The notes under the pieces: generated by a model
What the model was told of the DNA's origin: nothing
Seen by the model: only the letters and a program-made list of their open reading frames with translations
Database searches by the model: none
Shown here: piece after piece, positions 5,527 through 12,406 of the stretch
How the letters are laid out: every line of letters starts with the position of its first letter
Numbering within the stretch: the stretch's first letter is position 1
Translations under genes and position numbers: made by a program
Assembly: GCA_037189665.1 (NCBI GenBank)
Contig: JBBCIV010000130.1
Coordinates: forward strand, 1 to 13,279
DNA from: BPJO01 sp037189665
GTDB taxonomy: Bacteria > Planctomycetota > Phycisphaerae > Tepidisphaerales > Tepidisphaeraceae
Direction: 5' to 3'
DNA length: 13,279 nt

Positions 5527-7026
5527 ATGACCTTCGCCGCGCCGTTTTTCCTCCTTCTGCTTTTACCCTGGGCCGGCGTATTGGCGTGGGTATTGGTGGG
5601 GCGGGCGGAGTTCGCGCGCGTGTCGACGACGCAGTTCTGGGATCGCACCGACACCAGCACGCGGACGCGCCGCGGGATTCGCCGGCCGCCGCTCGCGATG
5701 GTGTTGTTGCTGCTGGCATCGCTTCTGGCGACCCTGGCGGCAGCGGGAATCGGAGTGAAATGGGGAACGACGTCGGACGCGATCTGGATCGTCGATCGAC
5801 AGCTCGACACCTTCGCCCGGCTGGAAAAGGACGACGCCCTTCGCCGGCACCTTTTCGAGGATGGCTTGGCGGGGACGGTAAAGCTGGTGCCGGATTCGAA
5901 CATCGTGCGGGCGACGGGCGAGGAAACGACCGGCCAGTTGGAGGCGGCGATCGCCGAGGCGATTGCGACGGCCGATCGGCCGATCCGAGTGGTGACGGCG
6001 AAACGATTGGCGGTGGATGCGTCGCGGGTGACATTGGTAGCGCCTGACGCCGAATTGCGGAATGCCGGCATCGAGCGGCTGGCGGTGGTGGAATCGCCTC
6101 GGCCGCAGGCGATGGTGACGGTGTGGAATGGGACGGGGGAATCGAAAGCGATGCTGCGCGTCGGCGCGTTGCAGCAGGCGATCGACCTGCCGCCACGGGG
6201 GGCATCGCGAGATTACTTTGTCGACGCGCCTGCCGGCGCGGCGGAGTGGGTGAAGGCGGAACTGTTGCTGGACGACGACGTGCCTGCGGACAACGCGGCC
6301 TACGTGGCGCGTCGCGGGGCGTGGCCACGGATAGAGGCGGGCGTCGCCGTGCCGCCGGCGGTGGCGCGGTTCATCGACGTCTACCAGCAGGCCCGGCCGG
6401 CGGCCGCGGGTTCGCCGACGGTGACGATCTCCGATCGTGCCGTGGAAGGGCCGGCGCTCATCCTCGCCGGTGGGGGCCCGCCGGCGGCAGGCGCGATCCG
6501 CGCCGCGGATCATCCGATCACGCGCCATGTCGCATGGGACGATTTGCAGCAGTGGCTTGGCGCGTCGGTCAACCGATCGCCGCCCGGCGGCGCGGCGCTG
6601 GTATGGGTGGGCGATACGCCTGTCGTAACGCTCGCGCGCGAAGGGCAGGTCCACGTCGGCTTCGACCTCACCGCTATCGCAGGCCGGCCGGAATTTGTGG
6701 TGTTTTTGACGAACGTGATGGACTTCCTGGGGGCCGGACGGGTGGAGTACGCGTCCGACCCGCCGCGCAAGATCGAGGCCGGCTGGAAGTCGGCGGAGAT
6801 CGATCCGATGATAGAGATGGATGCCGCGCCGGGCGTTTATCGGACGCCGGATCGGCTGTTGGCGCAGAACGTCGACGTCGTGCGTGTTGGCGACGCCTAT
6901 GATCAGACGCGGGAATTGGCCGATATGAAAGGAGCCTCGCCGCGCATCGTGGAGTTGAACGGGTTGACGTTATCGTTGGCACTGGTGGCCTTGTTCGGAG
7001 CGGTCGCCTCCTTGACACGATCCTGA
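5527..7026 (+). CDS. BatA-like membrane protein with degenerate VWA region
   Basis: From the ATG at 5527 the protein has 499 residues. A hydrophobic helix at about 2-24 (FAAPFFLLLLLPWAG) and a second at 55-77 (PPLAMVLLLLASLLATLAAA) form the N-terminal double-transmembrane domain of BatA/aerotolerance proteins. A long extracytoplasmic region follows, then a final helix at about 478-497. The segment after helix 2, AIWIVDRQLDT (85-95), sits where BatA proteins have a VWA domain with DxSxS, but the metal-binding residues are missing. DHPITRHVAWDDLQ (328-341) and GQVHVGFDLTAIAGRPEF (373-390) resemble the glutamine-amidotransferase-like region of large planctomycete BatA proteins. Starts at 5512 or 5428 are possible; none has a clear ribosome-binding site, and 5527 was chosen because family members begin just before the first helix. 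No MoxR or DUF58 gene is adjacent. The function is not known. Confidence 0.75.
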   Translation: MTFAAPFFLLLLLPWAGVLAWVLVGRAEFARVSTTQFWDRTDTSTRTRRGIRRPPLAMVLLLLASLLATLAAAGIGVKWGTTSDAIWIVDRQLDTFARLEKDDALRRHLFEDGLAGTVKLVPDSNIVRATGEETTGQLEAAIAEAIATADRPIRVVTAKRLAVDASRVTLVAPDAELRNAGIERLAVVESPRPQAMVTVWNGTGESKAMLRVGALQQAIDLPPRGASRDYFVDAPAGAAEWVKAELLLDDDVPADNAAYVARRGAWPRIEAGVAVPPAVARFIDVYQQARPAAAGSPTVTISDRAVEGPALILAGGGPPAAGAIRAADHPITRHVAWDDLQQWLGASVNRSPPGGAALVWVGDTPVVTLAREGQVHVGFDLTAIAGRPEFVVFLTNVMDFLGAGRVEYASDPPRKIEAGWKSAEIDPMIEMDAAPGVYRTPDRLLAQNVDVVRVGDAYDQTRELADMKGASPRIVELNGLTLSLALVALFGAVASLTRS

Positions 7027-7067
7027 CAGAAGTTAGGGTTACACGCCGCTTCGTTGTGGCATATGAT
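7012..7067 (+). promoter_or_regulatory. Candidate promoter region of the STAS gene
   Basis: A perfect TTGACA (7012-7017) overlaps the end of the BatA-like gene but has only a poor -10 partner (TAGGGT, 16 bases away). A better -10-like TATGAT (7062-7067, 5/6) lies 48 bases before the STAS ATG without a good -35. One of the two probably drives the gene, or it is read from the BatA-like gene 89 bases upstream. Confidence 0.3.
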
Positions 7068-7115
7068 TTTCGAGAGGCGCGAGGCGACTTACCAGACTTT
7101 TGCAGGACGCGAGAT

Positions 7116-7478
7116 ATGTCCGAACAAGCCCCCCCGGTGTCGGTGATCGAAGACAAGAACGTGCGGATTGTGGAGTTCACGAACAACAAGATTCTCGATG
7201 AGGCGAACATCGCCGAGATCGGGGCCACGTTGAACTCGCTGATCGATGAGAACGAACAGCCGCGGTTGCTCTTGGATTTCAACAGCGTCGATCACCTGTC
7301 GTCGGCCGCGTTGGGCATGTTGATCAACGCGAACAACCGGATCAAGCAGCGGAACGGGCAGCTTCGACTGGCCAACATCAAGGCGCAGATTTTCGAGGTG
7401 TTCCGCATCACCAAGCTGGACCGGCTGTTCCGCATCTACCCCAACCGGGCAGAGGCGCTGGCGAGCTTCGATCATTAG
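7116..7478 (+). CDS. STAS-domain anti-anti-sigma factor (RsbV/SpoIIAA-like)
   Basis: This 120-residue cytoplasmic protein is a single STAS domain, the normal length of SpoIIAA/RsbV-type antagonists. Such proteins bind an RsbW-like kinase when unphosphorylated, freeing the kinase's target, and are switched off by serine phosphorylation. The core FNSVDHLSSAALGMLI (55-70) aligns with the family MDSSGLG loop. By alignment from LG the phosphoacceptor is Ser63, preceded by Ser62 where most homologues have Asp. The start at 7116 is supported by AGGA about nine bases upstream; a GTG at 7056 would add 20 unrelated residues. The RsbW-like kinase gene follows after 92 bases. The BatA-like gene ends 89 bases upstream. 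Confidence 0.9.
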   Translation: MSEQAPPVSVIEDKNVRIVEFTNNKILDEANIAEIGATLNSLIDENEQPRLLLDFNSVDHLSSAALGMLINANNRIKQRNGQLRLANIKAQIFEVFRITKLDRLFRIYPNRAEALASFDH

Positions 7479-7570
7479 TCGGTCACCGCGTGTAGCGTGA
7501 CTGGTGTCGATTGGCGCTCGCGCTGGTGTGTTGTGTTCGTTCGCGTACTCTCTGTGTGGGATATTTCGGA

Positions 7571-8050
7571 ATGGGTCTTCCAAGCTCAAACCGACAACCT
7601 TCGCCTGATCCGCGTCGGCCGGCGCCGATCATCAACGAGACGCGCTACGGAACGAGCATGAAATTCGTCATCCCTTCCGATTACGCCCGCGGCCGCGAAG
7701 TGCAGGCCCGCATTCTCGATGAGGTCGGCAAGTATAAGTACAACTCCGACTCGCTCTTCGCGATCAAGCTGAGCCTCGAAGAGGCGATGGTGAACGCCAT
7801 CAAGCACGGCAACAAGCTCGACGAGAACAAGAAGGTGTACGTCGAGGCGCTGGTGGGCCCGGGGCAGACCGAGGTGATCATCGAAGACGAAGGGGTGGGA
7901 TTCGATCGGGTTGAGGTTCCCGATCCGACCGCGATGGAAAACCTCGAGAAGTGTTCCGGCCGCGGCATTTTGCTCATCGAGGCCTACATGAGCTCCGCCG
8001 CCTGGAGCCAGAACGGCCGCCGGCTGCACATGATCAAGCGGAACGATTAA
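7571..8050 (+). CDS. RsbW-like serine kinase / anti-sigma factor (HATPase_c)
   Basis: This 159-residue protein has a GHKL-type ATP-binding fold. The N-box is ExxxNAxxHG (E71, N75, H79), the G1 box DEGVGFD is at 106-112 and the G2 region SGRGILLIEAY at 129-139. Family members phosphorylate a STAS partner and sequester a sigma factor or other target. Its partner is presumably the STAS protein encoded just upstream. The start is uncertain: ATG 7571 has only a GATATT hexamer five bases upstream and no ribosome-binding site. ATG 7658 (MKFVIPSDY, 130 residues) begins exactly at the first beta strand and has GGAACGAG before it; TTG 7511 is unlikely. The gene converges on the AAA+ ATPase gene with 70 bases between the stops. 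No sigma factor is encoded nearby, so the target could be something other than a sigma factor. Confidence 0.88.
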   Translation: MGLPSSNRQPSPDPRRPAPIINETRYGTSMKFVIPSDYARGREVQARILDEVGKYKYNSDSLFAIKLSLEEAMVNAIKHGNKLDENKKVYVEALVGPGQTEVIIEDEGVGFDRVEVPDPTAMENLEKCSGRGILLIEAYMSSAAWSQNGRRLHMIKRND

Positions 8051-8120
8051 GCGGACAGGGGCGCCTTCGACCTTCGCGTGTCCAGGCGGGTCGGCATCTT
8101 CATCTGATTTTGTTCGTTGC

Positions 8121-9551
8121 TCACTTTCGGAAGAACGTTTTCCCGCTCTTGTTGTACTTGCTCAACCGGTTGTTGACGTACAGCCCTTCCAATACGAATT
8201 CGCCCGCCGCCGCGATGGAGCCGGGGGAGTCGTCGAGGTCGAGCGCCTTGCGCACCTGGCCCGCCGCCTGGGCGAGGGGCTTGAGCGCCTTCATGTTCGC
8301 CACGAACTCCTCGGCCGGCAGTTCATCGCCGGCGGGGAAGGTGACGTTGCCCTTGAACTCTTCGCTGACGGCCTCGAAGTTGAGGCCCTTGGTCGCGCGG
8401 TTGAAGATGTTTTTCACCGCCTCGCCGACGAGCGACTGGATCAGCTTGTCCTCGCTGCCGTCGTCTTCCGACAGCGTCATCTCGATCTTCCCTCGGCTGC
8501 TGGCGGCCAGGTGTTGCAGGTCGCAGATGCGGGCGACGACCGACCCCTCGCCGGTCATGATGCCGCGCCGCTCGGCGTTGCTCACGAGCGATTCGGCGTT
8601 GGCGATGCTCGTGCGAACGCTCACGCCGCTGGCCTGGCTGACGTGCGGGCTCGTCCGCGCCAGGCGAACCACTTCTTCGACGATCTCCGACATGAACCGC
8701 GGCACCAGCACGCTCACACCGCTGGGGCTCGGCCCGCCGTTTCGATTCAGCCAGGCGTTTTCGGCCACGATCTGCAGCGCTTCCTGGGTGGTCTCAGGGT
8801 AATGCGTGCGGATGACCGTGCCGATGCGGTCCTTCAGCGGCGTCACGATCCGGCCGCGGTTGGTGTAGTCCTCGGGGTTGGCGCTGAAGACCAGGCACGT
8901 ATCGAGGTTCAGCCGGATCGGATAACCGCGGATCTGGATGTCGCGCTCCTCCAGCACGTTAAACAGGCCCACCTGGATGCGCGGCGCCAGGTCGGGCAAC
9001 TCGTTGATCGCGAACAGCCCGCGGTTGGAACGCGGGATCAGGCCGTAGTGCATCGTCGTCTCGTCGCTGAGGTAGCGGCCCTCGGCGTGCTTGACCAGGT
9101 CGATCTCGCCGATGAGGTCGGCGATCGTCACGTCCGGCGTGGCGAGCTTTTCCTGATAGCGGTCGGAGCGGTGCACCCACTCGATCTTCGCGTCGTCCCC
9201 CTGCTCGGCCACGATGCGCTTGCCGGTGCGGGTCATGGGTTCAAGCGGATCGTCGTTGATCTCCACGCCGCTGATGACCGGAATCCACTCGTCCAGCAGT
9301 GTCGGCAGCAGGCGGAGCATGCGCGTCTTGGCCTGCCCGCGAAGGCCGAGGAACAGCATGTCGTGCCGCGCGAGCAGGCCGTTGATCACCTGTGGGATGA
9401 CCGAATCGCGATAGCCGAGAATGCCGGGAAAAATCGTTTCGCCTGCTCGCAGCTTGGCGATGAGGTTCTTGCGGAGTTCATCCTTGACCGACATGTACCG
9501 ATAATCGGTCTGCTTGAGCTGGCCAATGGTGGCGGCGCTGGGGTGAGACAT
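8121..9551 (-). CDS. ChlI/MoxR-like AAA+ ATPase (magnesium-chelatase-subunit-I-like)
   Basis: This 476-residue AAA+ ATPase carries Walker A GLRGQAKT (69-76), a Walker B region GLFAINELPD (178-187) with Asn-Glu in place of Asp-Glu, sensor 1 FSANPEDY (222-229), an arginine-finger region PLKDRIG (238-244) and a sensor-2-like SVRTSI (311-316). The overall layout resembles the stand-alone magnesium-chelatase-like ATPases of the Rv0958 type. These normally act with a VWA-domain protein and are not tied to chlorophyll synthesis. The start at 9551 keeps the conserved N-terminal stretch LKQTDYRYMSVKDELRKNL. The frame stays open to 10337, but that part is antisense to the phosphatase gene and is rejected. 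A TATACT hexamer ends six bases before the ATG and no Shine-Dalgarno is visible. No VWA partner is in the window. It sits between the kinase and phosphatase genes on the opposite strand. Confidence 0.85.
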   Translation of the reverse strand: MSHPSAATIGQLKQTDYRYMSVKDELRKNLIAKLRAGETIFPGILGYRDSVIPQVINGLLARHDMLFLGLRGQAKTRMLRLLPTLLDEWIPVISGVEINDDPLEPMTRTGKRIVAEQGDDAKIEWVHRSDRYQEKLATPDVTIADLIGEIDLVKHAEGRYLSDETTMHYGLIPRSNRGLFAINELPDLAPRIQVGLFNVLEERDIQIRGYPIRLNLDTCLVFSANPEDYTNRGRIVTPLKDRIGTVIRTHYPETTQEALQIVAENAWLNRNGGPSPSGVSVLVPRFMSEIVEEVVRLARTSPHVSQASGVSVRTSIANAESLVSNAERRGIMTGEGSVVARICDLQHLAASSRGKIEMTLSEDDGSEDKLIQSLVGEAVKNIFNRATKGLNFEAVSEEFKGNVTFPAGDELPAEEFVANMKALKPLAQAAGQVRKALDLDDSPGSIAAAGEFVLEGLYVNNRLSKYNKSGKTFFRK

Positions 9552-9557
9552 GACGAA

Positions 9558-9563
9558 AGTATA
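9558..9563 (-). promoter_or_regulatory. -10-like hexamer next to the ATPase start codon
   Basis: TATACT on the minus strand (5/6 match to TATAAT) is followed by six bases and the ATG at 9551. Transcription would begin at or beside the start codon. No good -35 lies at 16-18 bases, and the upstream DNA is a GC-rich stretch that can pair as GCGCG/CGCGC. Confidence 0.45.
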
Positions 9564-9645
9564 GGCCAGCCGGCGCGCAAAAACGCGCGGTGCGTCGCGC
9601 CTGTGCTCAACGGGGAGTCGGCGAGGCATGGGCCGCATTTGCGGG

Positions 9646-9651
9646 TAGACT
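9646..9651 (+). promoter_or_regulatory. Possible -10 hexamer next to the phosphatase start codon
   Basis: TAGACT (4/6 match) ends eight bases before the ATG at 9660. There is no clear Shine-Dalgarno. The 108-base divergent gap to the ATPase gene must hold the promoters of both genes unless transcripts start elsewhere. Confidence 0.3.
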
Positions 9652-9659
9652 GCGGCGGC

Positions 9660-11555
9660 ATGTTTCGATCGATCCGTTTCAAATATGTGCTCGATTTGCT
9701 GGTCGTCTCGCTCGTGCCGATGGCGATCGCGCTGTTCCTGGCGTCGCATCGGTCGCGGGACGAGCTGACCCACGCCAGCGCCGAAAACCTGAAGCTGCTT
9801 GCCACGATGACCGCAGCGCAGCTGGATCAGTTGCTGCGCGACGGGGGCAACATCGTAAAAGTGGTGGCGCAGGACGATCACGTCCGCGACTTCGCTGCCG
9901 ACCCGTCGAAGCGGGAAGCGTTGAAGGAGATCGTTCATCGCCAGCTCAAGGTCGTGCCGGAGACGAACCCCGATTACGACAGCTGCTTTCTCATCGGCAT
10001 GGACGGCATCGGCCTTGCCAGTTCCGCCGAGCGGAATGTCGGGCAGGACCTGTCGTTTCGCGATTACTTCACGGCCGGCCGGAACGGGTATCACTTTGTT
10101 TCGGATTTCACCATTGGCAAGAAGAGCGGCGAGCCGGGAGTGTACTTTTCGTCTCCAGTCGTCGTCGGCGATCGCGTCAGCGGCGAGCGGGTGGTGGGCG
10201 TCGTGGCCACCAAGCTGAAGGGCGAGCGCATCTGGGACCTGATCGCCGACAGCAAGGCCGGCGAGGGTGGATATGCGATGCTGGTCGACCAGTTCGGCGT
10301 CGTCATCGCGCATCCCGACGAGAGCCGGCTGTATCACGCCGTCGCGCCGCTTGATCCGTCAACGCTGAAAGACTTCGATCCTTCCGTTCGCTACAGCCGC
10401 GATCAGCTGGGCTCGCTGAACGTGCCGGAACTCCTGGCGATCATCCGAGGCAAGGGCCGTGGCAACATGCAGGCGTTCGAGCAGAACGGCGAGCAGTGGG
10501 TGGCGGGCGTCGCGCCGATGGCGGCCAAGCCGTGGATAGCGGTGGTGGTGAAGCCCGCGCACCAGTTCAGCGCGGCGGTGCTGGGGCTGGCGAAGCAGCA
10601 GGGCCGCATCGCGGCGATCGTGGCGCTGGCAGCAGGGCTATATGCCGTGTGGCGCGCTCGAAACATGGTTCGGCCGCTCATCGCGATGAACGACGCGGCG
10701 AAAAAACTCGCGTCGGGGGATTTCTCCGCGCGGGCCGACGTTCGCCGGACGGACGAGATCGGACAGCTCGCCGGAACGTTCAACGAGATGGTTCCACAGC
10801 TTGAGCAGAGCGTGGAATTACAGCGGTCGGTCGAACTGGCCCAGCGCATCCAGCAAAGCCTGCTGCCGCAGCATCCGCCGAAGATCGAAGGGCTGGACCT
10901 GTTCGGCCGCAGCCGCTACTGCGACGCCACCGGCGGGGACTACTTCGATTTCGCCGACGCCGTCCACGACCCACATGGCCGGCTCGTCGTCGCGATCGGC
11001 GATGTCACCGGGCACGGGCTCGGGGCAGCGCTGCTCATGTGCACCGCCCGCGCAGCGCTCCGCGCCAGCGCACAGACGTCCGCGTCGCTCGGGCAGAACC
11101 TCACGCACGTGAACACCGTTCTCACCGAGGACGCGGTCGAGGACCTGTTCATGACCATGACGCTCATGACGATCGATCCTGCCACGCGCACCATTCGCTA
11201 CGGCTGCGCGGCGCACGATCCGATCATGATCTTCCATCCTGAAACCGGCGAGATGACCGAGCTTTCGGACGGATCGATTCCTCTGGGCGCGATGCCCGGC
11301 ATGGACTACGAGGAGTACCGCTACGATGACGCCCCGCCGGGCGCCATCGTCTTCATCGGCACGGACGGCATCTGGGAGGCGCGAAATCCGTCGGACGAGA
11401 TGTTCGGCAAAGACCGCATGGTCGAGGCCATCAAGTCAGCGATCTCCAAGCCCGCCGGCGAGATCGGCGCGGCGGTGGAGGCGTCGCTCGAAGCGTTCCT
11501 GGAAGGGCGGAAAATTCAGGACGACGTGACCTACGTCGTGATGAAGCTCGTCTGA
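9660..11555 (+). CDS. Cache-HAMP-PP2C serine phosphatase (RsbU/SpoIIE-type)
   Basis: This 631-residue membrane sensor phosphatase has a transmembrane helix at about 9-28 and an extracytoplasmic double-Cache region at about 35-298 (FRDYFTAGRNGYHFVSD at 133-149, YAMLVDQFGVVIAHPD at 205-220). A second helix lies at about 305-330, then HAMP at 333-386 (VRPL, TDEIGQLAGTFNEM), a short coiled coil, and a C-terminal PP2C/SpoIIE domain from about 395. Metal-binding residues are present in GGDYFD (425-430), GDVTGHG (447-453), TDG (568-570) and DDVT (621-624), so it should be active. Members remove phosphate from STAS proteins in response to a ligand or stress signal. Here the likely substrate is the STAS protein encoded at 7116-7478. 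The start is supported by the first helix. The 3' end overlaps the convergent truA by 25 bases. Confidence 0.92.
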   Translation: MFRSIRFKYVLDLLVVSLVPMAIALFLASHRSRDELTHASAENLKLLATMTAAQLDQLLRDGGNIVKVVAQDDHVRDFAADPSKREALKEIVHRQLKVVPETNPDYDSCFLIGMDGIGLASSAERNVGQDLSFRDYFTAGRNGYHFVSDFTIGKKSGEPGVYFSSPVVVGDRVSGERVVGVVATKLKGERIWDLIADSKAGEGGYAMLVDQFGVVIAHPDESRLYHAVAPLDPSTLKDFDPSVRYSRDQLGSLNVPELLAIIRGKGRGNMQAFEQNGEQWVAGVAPMAAKPWIAVVVKPAHQFSAAVLGLAKQQGRIAAIVALAAGLYAVWRARNMVRPLIAMNDAAKKLASGDFSARADVRRTDEIGQLAGTFNEMVPQLEQSVELQRSVELAQRIQQSLLPQHPPKIEGLDLFGRSRYCDATGGDYFDFADAVHDPHGRLVVAIGDVTGHGLGAALLMCTARAALRASAQTSASLGQNLTHVNTVLTEDAVEDLFMTMTLMTIDPATRTIRYGCAAHDPIMIFHPETGEMTELSDGSIPLGAMPGMDYEEYRYDDAPPGAIVFIGTDGIWEARNPSDEMFGKDRMVEAIKSAISKPAGEIGAAVEASLEAFLEGRKIQDDVTYVVMKLV

Positions 11556-12370
11556 TCCTCGCCCGTCACCCGCGGCGGACGGTAGCGAATCCAGTGAAGG
11601 TACAGTCCGTGCGCCGGCGCGGTTTTTCCCGCGTTGCGGCGGTCGCGCGAGACGAGGATCTCGGGCACGTCGTCGGCGTCGATCTGTCCGAGGCCGATGT
11701 CCACCAGCGTGCCCACGATGATGCGCACCATGTTCCACAGAAACCCGCTGCCGGTCACGCCGACGATGACCATCGGCCCGCGCACGTGCAGCGAGCACTC
11801 GTGCAACGTTCGCACGGTCGACGCCCGGCCATGGCCGGGCTTGGCGAAGGCGTTGAAGTCGTGCTCGCCCTCCAGATGAGCGGCGGCGGCGCGCATGGCG
11901 TCGAAATCGAGCGTCTGCCATCGGTGGAACATCAGGTCGCCGCGCATCGGGTCGCGATCGGAGGTGTTCCAGATGGCGTATTGATAGCGCTTCCGTTCGG
12001 TATCGGAGATCGCGTCGAAGGCGAGCGGAACGGGCTCGATCGATCGAATCACCACGTCGGCCGGCAGGCGGGCGTTGGCGGCGCGGCGCAGGCCCTCGAC
12101 GGGGATCTGCGTCATGTGCGTGTCGAAGTGGGCCACCTGGCCCTTGGCGTGTACGCCCGCGTCGGTGCGCGATGAGCCGGACAGGTTGACCGGGTGATGG
12201 ACGACCGCTTTGATCGCCTCGGTGCAGACCGCCTGAATGGTCGGCAGGCCGACGCCGTCTGCGGACCGCTCGCCTTTCCATGTGGGGGAGTACGTCTGCT
12301 CCTGCCAGCCGTGATAGTGCGTGCCGCGATAGGCGATGGTGACTTTGTAACGCTGAACGGGCCGATCCAC
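11531..12370 (-). CDS. truA: tRNA pseudouridine(38-40) synthase TruA
   Basis: This 279-residue enzyme converts U38, U39 and U40 in the anticodon stem-loop of tRNAs to pseudouridine. The catalytic motif SSRTDAGVHA has the nucleophile Asp70. It is preceded by YKVTIAYRGTHYHGWQ (8-23) and followed by GSGFLWNMVRIIVGTLVDIG (about 207-226), both typical of TruA. An insertion of about 18 residues (25-42) separates the first strand from the LPTIQAV helix, which makes Asp70 later than the usual Asp60. The start is GTG at 12370. A TATACT hexamer ends ten bases before it and there is no Shine-Dalgarno, so the mRNA is probably leaderless or nearly so. The protease gene ends 36 bases upstream on the same strand, so read-through is also possible. 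The last 25 bases overlap the phosphatase gene tail to tail. Confidence 0.95.
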   Translation of the reverse strand: MDRPVQRYKVTIAYRGTHYHGWQEQTYSPTWKGERSADGVGLPTIQAVCTEAIKAVVHHPVNLSGSSRTDAGVHAKGQVAHFDTHMTQIPVEGLRRAANARLPADVVIRSIEPVPLAFDAISDTERKRYQYAIWNTSDRDPMRGDLMFHRWQTLDFDAMRAAAAHLEGEHDFNAFAKPGHGRASTVRTLHECSLHVRGPMVIVGVTGSGFLWNMVRIIVGTLVDIGLGQIDADDVPEILVSRDRRNAGKTAPAHGLYLHWIRYRPPRVTGEDQTSFITT

Positions 12371-12380
12371 GATGCGCGCG

Positions 12381-12386
12381 AGTATA
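12381..12386 (-). promoter_or_regulatory. -10-like hexamer next to the truA start codon
   Basis: TATACT on the minus strand is followed by ten bases (CGCGCGCATC) and the GTG at 12370. TAACCA, 17 bases upstream, matches the -35 consensus at 3/6. The hexamer lies in the 36-base gap after the protease gene. Confidence 0.45.
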
Positions 12387-12406
12387 GACGAACGCCCTCG
12401 CCGTGG

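Noticed and set aside
5246..6328. 360-codon minus-strand frame, Pro/Arg-rich
   Set aside because: It is the antisense shadow of the BatA-like gene; composition is typical of the complement of a GC-rich gene.
8051..8120. Possible terminator between the convergent kinase and ATPase genes
   Set aside because: Only a weak GGACA/TGTCC pairing with a long loop, and no proper T-run.
8511..9659. N-terminal extension of the phosphatase frame to 1014 residues
   Set aside because: The added part is antisense to the ATPase gene and lacks domains; the transmembrane helix right after 9660 fixes the start.
9552..10337. N-terminal extension of the AAA+ ATPase to 738 residues
   Set aside because: The extra 262 residues are antisense to the phosphatase gene. 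The known family N-terminus begins within the part after 9551.
11594..12175. 193-codon plus-strand frame antisense to truA
   Set aside because: It is a shadow of truA with His/Asp/Arg-rich composition and no domain.
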